Shown: piece after piece, positions 52,980-62,154 of the stretch
Numbering within the stretch: the first letter of the stretch is position 1
Layout: the number at the start of each line of letters is the position of its first letter
NCBI GenBank assembly: GCA_035315885.1
Contig: DATFXM010000167.1
Span: 53,950-117,949, forward strand
From: DATFXM01 sp035315885
GTDB lineage: Bacteria; Acidobacteriota; Blastocatellia; UBA7656
DNA length: 64,000 nucleotides
Direction: 5' to 3'
Program-made: the position numbers and the translations under genes
The notes under the pieces: generated by a model
What the model was told of the DNA's origin: nothing
What the model saw: the letters and a program-made list of their open reading frames with translations, nothing else
Databases searched by the model: none

Positions 52980-53819
52980 TCAGCCCAGTATCTTGAGCCT
53001 GTAGAACCCGAGAAAATTCTGGTTGGTCTCCAGCGGACGCCATCGAGCATCGGGGTGATGATCAAGCACCGCAAGGCGAACCTTCTTTACCGTGCCCTCT
53101 TCAGTGGCTCCCGACGAGCCGGTGTGATAGACAACCCAGTCAGCCGCGCCTTCGGACGCGCGATGCGCCTCGCCCAGGAAGATCATCACATGGTACGGAT
53201 ATCGAGGGTTTCGCGGTTCGTGAAAGAACAGCAGGTCGCCGGGCTGCGCCTGTCGACGGTCGCGAGAAACAAAAGCGCAGTTGTAGTTCTTCAACGTTCG
53301 CGCATCCGCAAACTCCGAGAACTTTCCTTGCGCGAGGTCGTCCGGACGAAATGCGCCGAAGTCTGATCTGAAGATTCGCTCGCCAAGAGGTCCGTTATCA
53401 AGAGTGAACGCGTTGACATCGGGAGCGATGGGCTCGTATTCCGCGCCAATTCGCTTGAACCAGAGCCGGTCGTGCTTCCGCAGAGCTTCTCGCACGCTGA
53501 AGCGTACGAGCCCCGCGCAGTCGCGCTGGTCCTGGCTCCATTCATCGCTTGGAGAATAGAACTGCATTTCTGCAATTGTGGCGAACCATTTTCTAAAGCT
53601 TTGGCGATCCTGAAACGAGTGAAGCTGCGCGCGTTCGGGAAAGCCGTCGCCGTCGGTGTCAACGAGATCGGCGTTTGTCGGTGAAGTGTTGCCGGGCAGG
53701 GCGGCGGCTCGATCAGGAGTTGCTTCGGTGCCGGTGCGATCTTCCGATTCACTACGGCATCCGGCAAGAAGCGCGCACAGCAGCAGAATCAACCAACCTG
53801 ATCGAACTAGGCGGAGCAC
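52980..53819 (-). CDS. DUF1175 (YfaT-like) lipoprotein, papain-fold candidate
   Basis: A 279-residue exported protein. The signal LILLLCALLAGC ends in a lipobox. The mature domain has RDCAGLVRFSVREAL and YPYHVMIFLGEA, a Cys and His spaced as in NlpC/P60-like papain-fold amidases, plus QPGDLLFFHEP typical of that fold. DUF1175 proteins are found beside macroglobulin genes, as here, where the two form an operon with this gene first. It may cut peptidoglycan or mature the macroglobulin (inference). Confidence 0.82.
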   Translation of the reverse strand: MLRLVRSGWLILLLCALLAGCRSESEDRTGTEATPDRAAALPGNTSPTNADLVDTDGDGFPERAQLHSFQDRQSFRKWFATIAEMQFYSPSDEWSQDQRDCAGLVRFSVREALRKHDRLWFKRIGAEYEPIAPDVNAFTLDNGPLGERIFRSDFGAFRPDDLAQGKFSEFADARTLKNYNCAFVSRDRRQAQPGDLLFFHEPRNPRYPYHVMIFLGEAHRASEGAADWVVYHTGSSGATEEGTVKKVRLAVLDHHPDARWRPLETNQNFLGFYRLKILG

Positions 53820-54123
53820 GGCGAGGTATGCCTCCAGAAAATTCGTGCGGGAAAATCGAAAACCGGTCGCATTATATGGACGGTCTTCAGCTTAGTCAAA
53901 AACCCTTACACGCGCCGCGCGACCGCTAAGCCCGATCGCACTAAAGCGACCCATTTGTTGCAACTTTCTTGCGAGTGGTTGTCTGGGGGGATGAGAAGGT
54001 GAGGGGAAGGGGGAATGGGCGACGCGGGGACACGGAGAGGCGGAGAAGGAGCGAAAGGGGAGGACGTTGGATAAAGTCACCGCGTCTCCGTGTCACCGCG
54101 TCCCGCGTCGCCCCTTCGCTCCA
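53820..54123. repeat. Intergenic inverted repeat (GCGGNGAC family)
   Basis: 53990-54060 is G-rich (GGCGACGCGGGGACACGGAG) and 54075-54121 its facing C-rich arm (CACCGCGTCTCCGTGTCACC). The right arm ends 2 bp before the stop codon of the V4R-like gene on the minus strand. The first 150 bp should hold the promoter of the DUF1175/macroglobulin operon; no motif stands out. Confidence 0.75.
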
Positions 54124-54705
54124 CTACGGCTGCCACGTGATGTAGAACTCGCAGGCTTCGTCTCCTCTGCCCGCACATCGTGCATGAGTGATGTGAGCCG
54201 CGCGCGCGCCGCACAGCTCAATAGCGTGGCGGAAGTACGCCGAACCGCTGGTGCAAAAGCTGGGGGGAGGCGCCGGGTCGTATCTGATAGTCAACAGCCC
54301 GCTAGTATCGCTGAGTCGCTCATAAGCGGCCTCACCAAAATCCTGATACGCATGGTGAATCAAAGAGGACTGTTTGAGGAAACTGTGAATATCCGGATTA
54401 AGCAGGCTTGCATAAGGACCCGAAAGACTGGAAGTCGCAGAGAATTCGCCGAGCTTTTCAAAAACTTCCTGCTCGTCACCTCCAAGGTGACCGGCTATTC
54501 TGCGATCGATCTGGTCAAGCACCGACAGGGGATACCAATCGTCTATTCCTATCTCCTGAAGCGACGCTCGGTCGTTCTCGTCTAGTGACGAGAGTATCTG
54601 AGACCAGACTTCCACGCCGTAGTTCATTACCACGAAAAGGAACCGGGCCCTCAGCAAACCGCCTTTTACGTGCATTGTGTCGTAGCTCTGGCGGGGTTGT
54701 GACAT
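54124..54705 (-). CDS. V4R/TIGR02265-like domain protein
   Basis: A 193-residue cytoplasmic protein. MHVKGGLLRARFLFVVMNYG at the start and the end CAGRGDEACEFYITW resemble the 4-vinyl-reductase (V4R) domain family and the Myxococcus TIGR02265 paralogues, which bind small hydrophobic ligands or act in signalling. Four cysteines near the C-terminus (SFCTSG, LCGA, RCAG, EACEF) could bind metal. ATG 54705 has AAGGTG 6 bp upstream; the longer reading is unlikely. No operon partner. Confidence 0.6.
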   Translation of the reverse strand: MSQPRQSYDTMHVKGGLLRARFLFVVMNYGVEVWSQILSSLDENDRASLQEIGIDDWYPLSVLDQIDRRIAGHLGGDEQEVFEKLGEFSATSSLSGPYASLLNPDIHSFLKQSSLIHHAYQDFGEAAYERLSDTSGLLTIRYDPAPPPSFCTSGSAYFRHAIELCGARAAHITHARCAGRGDEACEFYITWQP

Positions 54706-54879
54706 CTCAACACCTTTTTCGAGGCCAAATCGAGTTCGCGCTTGTTGCGGATGCGACGGTCTCAGTCGGGCGGACGTTACGATCGAATTATAGCACGTCG
54801 GATATTTTTCAAACCTTCCGGGCGGCTCCACTGTCAAAAACAATGAGGACGGATGCCTCGGACAACCTATGGAGGAACT

Positions 54880-55203
54880 ATGAAGAAGCTCTTTGGTATT
54901 CTGTTGTTAGTCCTGGTCACGCTGGCGACCGGTTCGGTTTCGCTCGCCGGCACAAAATGGATAAACAGGCGCGAGCACAATCAGCAGGTGCGCATTCGAG
55001 AAGGGATTCGTGACGGTGAGTTGACTCGACGCGAGGCCGAACGACTTGAAGCCCAGCAGGCGAGAATAAGGGTAGACGAGCGATTCGCGAGAGCGGATGG
55101 CCATCTCAGCTACCGCGAGCGTCGTCGCTTGGATCGTGAGCTGGATCGTGCAAGCCGCGACATTTATCGACAGAAGCACGACGGCCAGCACCAGCTCCCA
55201 TAG
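54880..55203 (+). CDS. Small secreted basic helical protein
   Basis: A 107-residue exported protein. The signal peptide MKKLFGILLLVLVTLATGSV ends near SLAG. The mature part is charged and helical with two related blocks: REHNQQVRIREGIRDGELTR (EAERLEAQQARI) and LSYRERRRLDRELDRASRDI. I recall similar unnamed proteins in Proteobacteria and Acidobacteria with the same INRRExNQ and LTRrE words; function is unknown. GGAGG lies 6 bp before ATG 54880. Confidence 0.72.
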   Translation: MKKLFGILLLVLVTLATGSVSLAGTKWINRREHNQQVRIREGIRDGELTRREAERLEAQQARIRVDERFARADGHLSYRERRRLDRELDRASRDIYRQKHDGQHQLP

Positions 55204-55284
55204 CCCCCCGCAGCGATATTGCGTGAGCTTCCGGAGATATTGATCGGCACTGCGCGCGCAACATTGCATCAAGTTGAGAAACTC

Positions 55285-55306
55285 TCCACCGGCCCCGCGG
55301 TGGAGT
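55285..55306. terminator. Candidate bidirectional terminator hairpin
   Basis: An 8-bp GC-rich stem, CTCCACCG with CGGTGGAG, and a 6-base loop, followed by TTTCCTTTCC on the plus strand. It lies between the ends of the convergent small secreted protein gene and hybrid kinase gene. The T-run is weak. Confidence 0.4.
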
Positions 55307-55415
55307 TTCCTTTCCTGATCAATCCCACAATCAGGCGTCTCGGTTTGATCGCGTAACTGAGCAAGTTGGCGCTGTCCCGTCATTAGCGCCAACTCAGATT
55401 ACAGACTGGACATGC

Positions 55416-58361
55416 TCAATTCTGAGCGGCTGCAGGTGCGGGTTCAGGCTCGCGGCTCATTATAACGCTCAGCTCAGCCAGGAGCTCGTCGCGAGTGAAC
55501 GTACCTTTCTGGATTACCCGAGCGGTACCTATATCGAGCGCGCGCCGTTCTTCGTGTGACAGATCCCGCGCGGTCAACAGAATCACCGGAATCGAACGCC
55601 ATTGCGGGTTCAAGCTCATGCGGTGAATAACCTCGAACCCATCCATCTCGGGCAATAGTAGGTCCAGCACGATTGCGTCGGGTCGTATGCGCGCGATTTG
55701 TTGAAGAGCTTCGCGGCCGTTTGAAGCAGTCTGGATTTGATATCCGCAGCCCTCGATCATCGCTACTACCAGATCGCGGGCATCCGGCTCGTCGTCAACA
55801 ACAAGCACCGTCACTCCCGTCGAAAGACCTCGACGTTCGACAAGCCCAAGGATCTGTATACGTTCGATTGGCTTTAGCAGAAACACGCTCGCACCCTTCT
55901 CGATTACCGCCTGCGCGTTTCCGCCATCAGAAGAAATCGCGATCACCAGCCTCCCTTTTTCCACGCGACCGATCTGTTGGATGACTGAAAGCCCGTCTTC
56001 GATGGAATCCAGGTCGACGGTGATGACCGAAGGTTTTGCCATGGCGGCCAGGTCGATGCCGCGCTTCCCATCATCGGTCGCGGCAACCGAGTAGCCCGCC
56101 TCGGCAAGGTACTTCTTGGTAAGAAACAGCGATGCCGGATCGCTGTCGATTACAAGCGCCGTACGCTCAGGATCGGTCATCGGGGCATCGGTGTCTCCCT
56201 CCGGAGCAGGTCGCCCTTCGATCTCGACCGGTATGGTCAGCGTGAACCTCGATCCTTGCCCAAGCTTGCTCGATACCTCGATCGCTCCGCCGATGAGCTC
56301 CGTCAGTCGCCGAGTGATCGCCAGACCAAGCCCCGTCCCGCTCTTTCCATTTCTCACTGAGCTCCCGACCTGATGGAATTCGTCAAACACCCTCGGGATA
56401 TCGTTTTCGGCGATACCGATGCCGGTGTCGATCACTGAGATCTGGATCGTCTCCGGACCGGGCTGTATTGCAGTGACCTTGACTTCACCTTCTTGCGTGA
56501 ACTTCAACGCGTTCGACAACAGGTTTATTAGAATCTGCTGGAGCTTCGTACGATCGGTCCTAAGCGCGGGAAGCCCGTTGTCGGCTTCCACCGTCAGTCT
56601 TATCGGCCGTCCCTCGCGAAGCGGTTCGGCTACTCCGACTGCGCGCTCGATCAGCATGCGCAAATCGGCAGGCTCTGAGAAAACGTCCATCCGGCCCGCT
56701 TCAATCTTTGACAGATCTAGCACGTTGTTTATCAACTCGAGGAGTTCGCGCGCGTTGCGCGAGACCCGCTCGAGACTCCTGCGATGACGCTCGCTGAGTT
56801 GAAGGTCCGGGTCCTCGAGCAGCAACGAAGTAAACCCGATAATCGCGTTCATCGGGGTCCGCATTTCGTGCGACATGCTGGCGAGGAATCGCGCCCGCGA
56901 ATGTGCCTCCTGAACCTGCCTTCGATTCTGTTCGGTGAGAACCAGTATTCTCTGTTCGATTTCAGCGCGGGCTGCGTCGCTTGCTTCTGCTCTGCGTTGC
57001 AGTTTGCCGGCCGTTTCTTCCAACTGGGTTGTCAACGACTGAACTTTGGAGGCGGCGTCATCCAGGTCGCGGTTTTTATCTTCAAGCGAATTAACAATCT
57101 GTTTTTCGTGAGACAGTTCTTCAGATAGCCGTTCGGTTTCGCTAACCAGTTGGTCGTTTTCGCCGGAAACGCGAGCGTTCTCCAGGCGAAGCCTTTCGAT
57201 TTCACGATTGAGATTCGCGACGCGTTCTTCGAGAACAACGCTGGCCTGTTCAAACCTGGCGCGGGCGTCTTCGGCAATCTGAAGCGATCGTTCCAGGTGG
57301 TTGACGCTGTCGATGAACGTATCTTTCTCACCTTCGAGCACAACCTGGGCCTGCTCGAGGCCGAGCATTCGCTGGCCGATGGCCGCGGTCTCTTCTTCGG
57401 CGGTAGACAACCGCGACTGCATTCGCAGGAGTCGGGTGTTGAGTTGCTTGGCCTCCAGGTTTCTTTCGGCGAGCTCGCCCATCAGGTTCTCGCGCATCCG
57501 ATTCAGGTCGCTGATATTGTTCTCTAGTACTTTTACCCGCTCCTTGAATCGCTCATTCTCTTCGCGCATTTTGCGAGTGTCCGCGTGTGTGACTTCGCCG
57601 TTCTTCTTGCTGCTGTGCAGGTCGGCAACCTGACCTTCAAGCTGAGCGATTATTCGTTTGGCCTCCTCGGTGGTCTTCGCCAGCGAATCGCGTTCGACGC
57701 GCATCTGCGCGATTTGATGAGTGAGCTGCGCGACTGCTTCCTCGAGCTCGTTTTCTCTTTTCGTCGCCTGCTGTAGCGGGCCGCTGTTGCCTTGCCGCTG
57801 GATTCTGGAGCGCAGTCCTTCGAGGCGGGCCTGCAGCTCGGCGACGCGGATAGCCGCTACCGCGGCCGGCGCATAGTCCACGATCGTCGCAAGTTCTTCG
57901 CTCTTAAAAGGGCGGTGATTAAATACGCCGATCAGACCTACGGTGCCCGAAGTCCCTCGAAGCGGGAAAAGCGCAAACGAGTCCTGACTGCGGATTGGAG
58001 TGCTTCGCTGGAGCCCGAACAGCCGTTCGCCGGCGCCTCTGGGATCGCTGAAATCCGCCGTACCGCCGCGCGAGATCCAAGGCGCGTTCAGCATTGCCAG
58101 CGGAATTCGAGGGTACTCTCGCTCGACCGCTGCCCCGCTGGCGGCCATCAAATGCATGCACATTTCGCGGTTCTGACACGACTGAACGAGTGGGCAACGA
58201 TCGCAGATGTCGCCCCGCTTGACGACCCAGATCTTGCACGTAGGCGCGCCGATATCGGTCGCGAGCTGTTCCGCGATTATGTCGAGGGCATGAGTGAGGC
58301 TGGCTCCACGCCCGATTTCTTCGAATATTCGGCTAATACGGTTGTCTCGCGTTGCGTGCAT
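55416..58361 (-). CDS. Soluble hybrid histidine kinase: GAF, coiled coil, kinase, two receivers
   Basis: A 981-residue cytoplasmic signalling protein. A GAF domain (about 10-175) contains GDICDRCPLVQSCQNREMCM, a four-cysteine cluster that may hold an iron-sulphur centre. A coiled coil follows (about 180-475). The kinase core has H498 in MSHEMRTPMNAIIGF, then LLSNALKFTQEGEVKV, IDTGIGI and GTGLGLAITRRL. Two receivers follow: the first with VIDSDP, VITVDLDS and FLLKPI, the second with VVDDEPDARD, VLDLLLPEMDGFEV and VIQKG. There is no output domain and no membrane segment. It probably senses redox state or a small ligand and passes phosphate to another protein. Confidence 0.9.
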   Translation of the reverse strand: MHATRDNRISRIFEEIGRGASLTHALDIIAEQLATDIGAPTCKIWVVKRGDICDRCPLVQSCQNREMCMHLMAASGAAVEREYPRIPLAMLNAPWISRGGTADFSDPRGAGERLFGLQRSTPIRSQDSFALFPLRGTSGTVGLIGVFNHRPFKSEELATIVDYAPAAVAAIRVAELQARLEGLRSRIQRQGNSGPLQQATKRENELEEAVAQLTHQIAQMRVERDSLAKTTEEAKRIIAQLEGQVADLHSSKKNGEVTHADTRKMREENERFKERVKVLENNISDLNRMRENLMGELAERNLEAKQLNTRLLRMQSRLSTAEEETAAIGQRMLGLEQAQVVLEGEKDTFIDSVNHLERSLQIAEDARARFEQASVVLEERVANLNREIERLRLENARVSGENDQLVSETERLSEELSHEKQIVNSLEDKNRDLDDAASKVQSLTTQLEETAGKLQRRAEASDAARAEIEQRILVLTEQNRRQVQEAHSRARFLASMSHEMRTPMNAIIGFTSLLLEDPDLQLSERHRRSLERVSRNARELLELINNVLDLSKIEAGRMDVFSEPADLRMLIERAVGVAEPLREGRPIRLTVEADNGLPALRTDRTKLQQILINLLSNALKFTQEGEVKVTAIQPGPETIQISVIDTGIGIAENDIPRVFDEFHQVGSSVRNGKSGTGLGLAITRRLTELIGGAIEVSSKLGQGSRFTLTIPVEIEGRPAPEGDTDAPMTDPERTALVIDSDPASLFLTKKYLAEAGYSVAATDDGKRGIDLAAMAKPSVITVDLDSIEDGLSVIQQIGRVEKGRLVIAISSDGGNAQAVIEKGASVFLLKPIERIQILGLVERRGLSTGVTVLVVDDEPDARDLVVAMIEGCGYQIQTASNGREALQQIARIRPDAIVLDLLLPEMDGFEVIHRMSLNPQWRSIPVILLTARDLSHEERRALDIGTARVIQKGTFTRDELLAELSVIMSREPEPAPAAAQN

Positions 58362-58509
58362 GGAGTCGCGCTCGGGTGGGGCTTATTGTTACTTAAACTA
58401 GGGGGTAAGTCGTGCCGCTTGGCCAGACCCGTTGATTCTAAACTTAACCTTCTACAGCGTCAATTCTATTGTCAAAATCGGGCGTTGACCCCAAATCGCG
58501 GGTCGAGAC

Positions 58510-59655
58510 TCAGTACTCTGAACTCAGCACCGCAAACTGTGCACATTTGGGATCTCGAGGCCCGGGATCCACGAACGAGGCGGGGTCGCGACCGCTGTCA
58601 GGTGGTACTCCTCGATTGATCATCGAAGCGAAATACTCGTCTATCTCGTGAAATATGCCTTCAATGGTCTGCGAGTGAAACACGCGCTCTCTCAGCCGCG
58701 CTCCACCTGCCAGTCCGTGCGTGAAGTAGCCACACATCTGCTTGAGCTTTCCTGAAAGCCCCTTCTCGGACATTTCATCCCGCAGCAGCTCGTAGTAACG
58801 GTGCAGCACCCGCTGTTTTTCCTCGAGCGACGGTTGATACACCGCCTCGCCCTGCATCAGCTCGAGGCTTTGTCGAAATATCCACGGGTTAGCGATTGCC
58901 CCACGCCCGATCATCACCGCGTCCACTCCGGTTTCGCTGAATCGAGAGAGCGTCTGCTCCGGTGCTACGACATCGCCACAGCCCACTACCGGAATCGATA
59001 CCGCCTTCTTCACCGCTGAAATCACGTCCCAGTTCGCCCTGCCGCTGTAGCCCTGCATTCTCGTGCGCCCGTGTATCGCAACCATCTCGCCGCCGCAATC
59101 CTCAATCAGCTTCGCAACCTCGACCGCATTTATAGTCGAGTCGTCCCAACCGGTCCTGATCTTCATCGTAACCGGTATCGAAACGGCCGAACGAACCCGT
59201 CGCAGAATCTTCTCGAGTTGAGGAAGATCGCGCAGCAACGAAGATCCGCCGCCGCCTTTAACCACCTTCTTCGCCGGACATCCGCAGTTGATGTCGACAA
59301 TGTCCGCGCCGCTCTCTTCAATTAACTCAGCGGCGACCGCCATCCGCTCTTCGTCAAAACCGAAGATTTGAACCGATAACGGGCGCTCTTCCGCTAGGAA
59401 TTTCATCATCCGGTGCGTTCGAAGGTTGCCACGGGTTAGACCCTCCACCGAGATGAACTCGGTGACTATCAAGCCAACGCCGCCGAGCTCCTTGATCAGC
59501 CGCCTGAATGACGAGTCCGTAACGCCAGCCATTGGCGCAAGCACCAGATTCGGACTGATGTCGACCTCACCAACTCTGAGCTGCGTGCGAAGGCTAGCCG
59601 CCGGACAGTTTTGCCTGGCTGCCTGACGCGGCACATTGTTCAGTTCATTGAACAT
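58510..59655 (-). CDS. dusB: tRNA-dihydrouridine synthase DusB
   Basis: A 381-residue FMN enzyme that reduces uridines in the tRNA D-loop using NADPH. The TIM barrel has LVLAPMAGVTDSSFRRL, VQIFGFDEERM, DINCGCPAKKVVKGGGGSSL with the catalytic Cys, MKIRTGWDD, IHGRTRMQGYSG and VMIGRGAIANPWIF. The C-terminal helical domain (GLSGKLKQMCGYFTHGL) binds tRNA. The last 8 or so codons and stop (AVLSSEY and TGA) are CTGAGT-type repeat, so the end has been overwritten or extended. It is next to an endonuclease III-like gene, also minus, about 200 bp upstream. Confidence 0.92.
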   Translation of the reverse strand: MFNELNNVPRQAARQNCPAASLRTQLRVGEVDISPNLVLAPMAGVTDSSFRRLIKELGGVGLIVTEFISVEGLTRGNLRTHRMMKFLAEERPLSVQIFGFDEERMAVAAELIEESGADIVDINCGCPAKKVVKGGGGSSLLRDLPQLEKILRRVRSAVSIPVTMKIRTGWDDSTINAVEVAKLIEDCGGEMVAIHGRTRMQGYSGRANWDVISAVKKAVSIPVVGCGDVVAPEQTLSRFSETGVDAVMIGRGAIANPWIFRQSLELMQGEAVYQPSLEEKQRVLHRYYELLRDEMSEKGLSGKLKQMCGYFTHGLAGGARLRERVFHSQTIEGIFHEIDEYFASMINRGVPPDSGRDPASFVDPGPRDPKCAQFAVLSSEY

Positions 59656-59734
59656 CGAGCGAGAAGCTTAGCACATCCACCGCCGCGGGCCGAAGGTAGG
59701 TGCCTGAAGCAAAGGATTTCACCAGCAGAGACGA

Positions 59735-59825
59735 ACAATCTTACCGCCTTGCGTCCTTTGCGAAGCTTTGCGCTCTTTGCGTCAAACCTGACTTACTTGA
59801 TTGCTAAATAGCGTGGACAACCGCC
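59735..59825. repeat. Single-arm copy of the CGCAAAG dispersed repeat
   Basis: TTGCGTCCTTTGCGAAGC, TTTGCGCTCTTTGCGTCAAA, then ACCTGACTTACTTGATTGCT and AGCGTGGACAACC. It matches the right arm and flank at 23554-23620 and the copy at 46785-46855. It sits between dusB and the endonuclease III-like gene. Confidence 0.65.
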
Positions 59826-59860
59826 CGTTTGGTGAGATTCGAAAGGCCAAAATCTAAACC

Positions 59861-60532
59861 CTACGATTGACCGAACGAACAGTATTCGACAAGGCAGCAG
59901 CGGTGGCAAATCGGATCGCGTTTTTTGCAGACGGAACGACCATGTCTTATTAAGTTGACGTGAGTCTCGTAGTAGCGCTCGACGGGAACGAGCTCCGCCA
60001 TGATCCGGTGGGCTTCTTCGTCGGTGCAGTTCCGCGGTATGAGTTCAAGGCGTCGCCCAATCCTGAGTATATGCACATCTACGGGGAAGATTGGGCGGTT
60101 GCACGCAAACAGCAGCGTACACGCTACGGTTTTCGGGCCTACTCCCTTAAAGCTCCGCAGAAATCGAACGCCTTCTTCGAGGCTGCAGGTGCAAAGGAAC
60201 GAAAGGTCGAGCGATCCTCGCTGCTTGTACAACTCACGAAGCAGCTCCTTGATGCGAGCCGACTTCTGTCGCGAAAGTCCGCCGCAACGAATGGCCGCTT
60301 CGATCGAAGAAAGCCTCGCCACTCGCACGTCGTCCCACGACGCGAATCTGCGTTTCAGATTATCAAACGCGCGTCCGCTGTTTTTATCGGTAGTTGATTG
60401 GGAGAGTATCGTTTCGATCAACACGTCGAGCGGATCAGTGACCGGCCTGGCGGACGGCACTCCGTACACCGCTCGAAGGTTCTGGACTACGTATCGAATT
60501 ACGCACGACTCGGCTTGACCTGCTGAAGCCAT
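59861..60532 (-). CDS. Endonuclease III-family DNA glycosylase/AP lyase
   Basis: A 223-residue base-excision repair enzyme. The helix-hairpin-helix (FKGVGPKTVACTLL) carries the lyase lysine K134, and VDVHILRIGRRL carries the catalytic Asp D152. The C-terminal iron-sulphur cluster C202-x6-C209-x2-C212-x5-C218 is complete. This fits a bifunctional Nth-like enzyme for oxidised pyrimidines. It differs from classical Nth in GPK rather than GRK and in several loops, so it may belong to a related HhH-GPD subfamily, and I leave the symbol open. It diverges from dnaA. Confidence 0.88.
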   Translation of the reverse strand: MASAGQAESCVIRYVVQNLRAVYGVPSARPVTDPLDVLIETILSQSTTDKNSGRAFDNLKRRFASWDDVRVARLSSIEAAIRCGGLSRQKSARIKELLRELYKQRGSLDLSFLCTCSLEEGVRFLRSFKGVGPKTVACTLLFACNRPIFPVDVHILRIGRRLELIPRNCTDEEAHRIMAELVPVERYYETHVNLIRHGRSVCKKRDPICHRCCLVEYCSFGQS

Positions 60533-60689
60533 GCTCTGATTGTGTCACGCGGGGATTTGGTTTGAAACCTCCAATCTCGCGGAGTATTCGTGATTTTGTT
60601 AATGATCGAAAGAGAGCTACTTGCGTCCCCTCAATGCTAACCAAATAAGACCGCACATATCGTGTACAACACCCCAAAAAGTGGTTGGG

Positions 60690-60718
60690 TTGAAACTGCA
60701 ATGTAGCTGTGCTAATGT
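60690..60718 (+). promoter_or_regulatory. Weak sigma-70-like promoter candidate for dnaA
   Basis: TTGAAA at 60690-60695, a 17-bp spacer and TAATGT at 60713-60718. The -10 is poor (3 of 6). If real, the upstream GTG at 60709 would lie inside the promoter, agreeing with the later dnaA start at 60784. Confidence 0.3.
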
Positions 60719-60783
60719 GTGGCGGCCTTTTGAGCGACATCTTAAGAGAACAGATTTCAGGCCCGCTCTTTAGCTCCCTGACA

Positions 60784-62154
60784 ATGCAAAATGAGCTTCT
60801 CACGTCAATAATGTCTGCCGTATCCAAACGAGTAAACGGGGACAGCTTCAATATCTGGTTTCAACCGATAAGCGCAGCCTCAAAGGAAGGTTCCGTAATT
60901 TACATGGCTGTACCGAATGAGGTCTTCGCCAACTGGATAAGGGCAAACTATTTTGACGTTGTTGAAGAGGCGCTCGACGAGATCGGGCTCGGGGATTGCG
61001 AGTTTAGATTCGTATCGTCCGGCAAGTCTTACGCGGTGGCGACTGCCTCAGCGTCCCCCGCTACGGCATCAGGATATCAGCCTCAGACCGAATCACAGTC
61101 GATGGTAGAGGGCCTTGATGTCGGGGACGAATCAAACTCCACAAGGTTGAATTCCAAGTACACCTTTCAGAGCTTTGTGGTTGGCTCGTGCAACCAGTTC
61201 GCGCACGCCGCTGCAGCCGCAGTCGTGGAAATGCCTTCAAAGACTTACAATCCGCTCTACCTGTACGGCGGCGTGGGCCTTGGCAAGACCCACCTGATGC
61301 ACGCGATCGGACATGCGCTGAGGGAGAAGAATAGCGATTTTAGGCTCACCTACATCTCGTCCGAGCAGTTTATGAACGAGTTGATCAATGCAATCAGGTA
61401 CGAGAGCACAATCAGCTTCAAGGAGAAGTACCGGAATATCGACGTTCTGCTGATGGACGACATTCAGTTCCTGGGCGGAAAAGAGCGGACTCAGGAGGAG
61501 TTCTTTCACACGTTCAACGCATTGTACGATTCGCAGAAGCAGATCGTGATTTCAAGCGACTGCGCTCCGCGAGAAATTCCCGAATTAGAAGAAAGATTAC
61601 ACTCGCGGTTCGAGTGGGGTTTGATCGCTGATATCCAGCCGCCGGACCTCGAAACCAAGGTTGCGATCCTCAAGAGGAAGGCGGAGCTTGCGCACATTGA
61701 GCTTCCAGACAACGTAGCGCTTTTCATCGCGAGTAAGATCAAGTCGAACATCAGAGAGCTGGAGGGCTCTTTGATCCGGCTCCTGGCCTATGCTTCTTTG
61801 AAGGCTGTTCCAATCAGCCTAGAGCTCGCGCATGAGGTATTAAGAACGATAATCAAGGAAGACATCTCGGGGGTCACCATTGAGATGATTCAACGGACCA
61901 TAGCAGGCCACTACGGCCTGAAGATTGCCGACTTGAAGTCCAAGAACAACTCGCGACGCATAGCATTTCCGAGACAGATTGCGATGTACTTGTGTAAGGT
62001 TCTCACAAAGGCGAGTCTGCCTGAGATCGGCAGAGAGTTTGGCGGAAAGCATCATTCAACTGTGTTACACAGCATTCATAAGATAACCGACATGTGCGAG
62101 AAGGATGCTTCCGTCAACAAGGTTATCAACAATCTAATCGCTGATATGAAGTAA
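60784..62154 (+). CDS. dnaA: Chromosomal replication initiator DnaA
   Basis: DnaA binds the origin and opens it for DnaB loading. Domain I starts MQNELLTSIMSAVSKRVNGD and keeps the usual SFNIWFQP word. The AAA+ domain has Walker A GGVGLGKTH, Walker B LLMDDIQF and a sensor region DCAPREIPELEERLHSRFEW. Domain IV has FPRQIAMYLCKVLTKASLPE and the DnaA signature GGKHHSTVLHSIHKI. ATG 60784 gives the normal N-terminus (456 residues); the GTG at 60709 adds 25 residues with no counterpart. The probable oriC and dnaN follow. Confidence 0.97.
   Translation: MQNELLTSIMSAVSKRVNGDSFNIWFQPISAASKEGSVIYMAVPNEVFANWIRANYFDVVEEALDEIGLGDCEFRFVSSGKSYAVATASASPATASGYQPQTESQSMVEGLDVGDESNSTRLNSKYTFQSFVVGSCNQFAHAAAAAVVEMPSKTYNPLYLYGGVGLGKTHLMHAIGHALREKNSDFRLTYISSEQFMNELINAIRYESTISFKEKYRNIDVLLMDDIQFLGGKERTQEEFFHTFNALYDSQKQIVISSDCAPREIPELEERLHSRFEWGLIADIQPPDLETKVAILKRKAELAHIELPDNVALFIASKIKSNIRELEGSLIRLLAYASLKAVPISLELAHEVLRTIIKEDISGVTIEMIQRTIAGHYGLKIADLKSKNNSRRIAFPRQIAMYLCKVLTKASLPEIGREFGGKHHSTVLHSIHKITDMCEKDASVNKVINNLIADMK

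Noticed and set aside
60709..60783. Earlier GTG start for dnaA
   Set aside because: The extra 25 residues have no counterpart in DnaA, and a promoter-like sequence overlaps the GTG.
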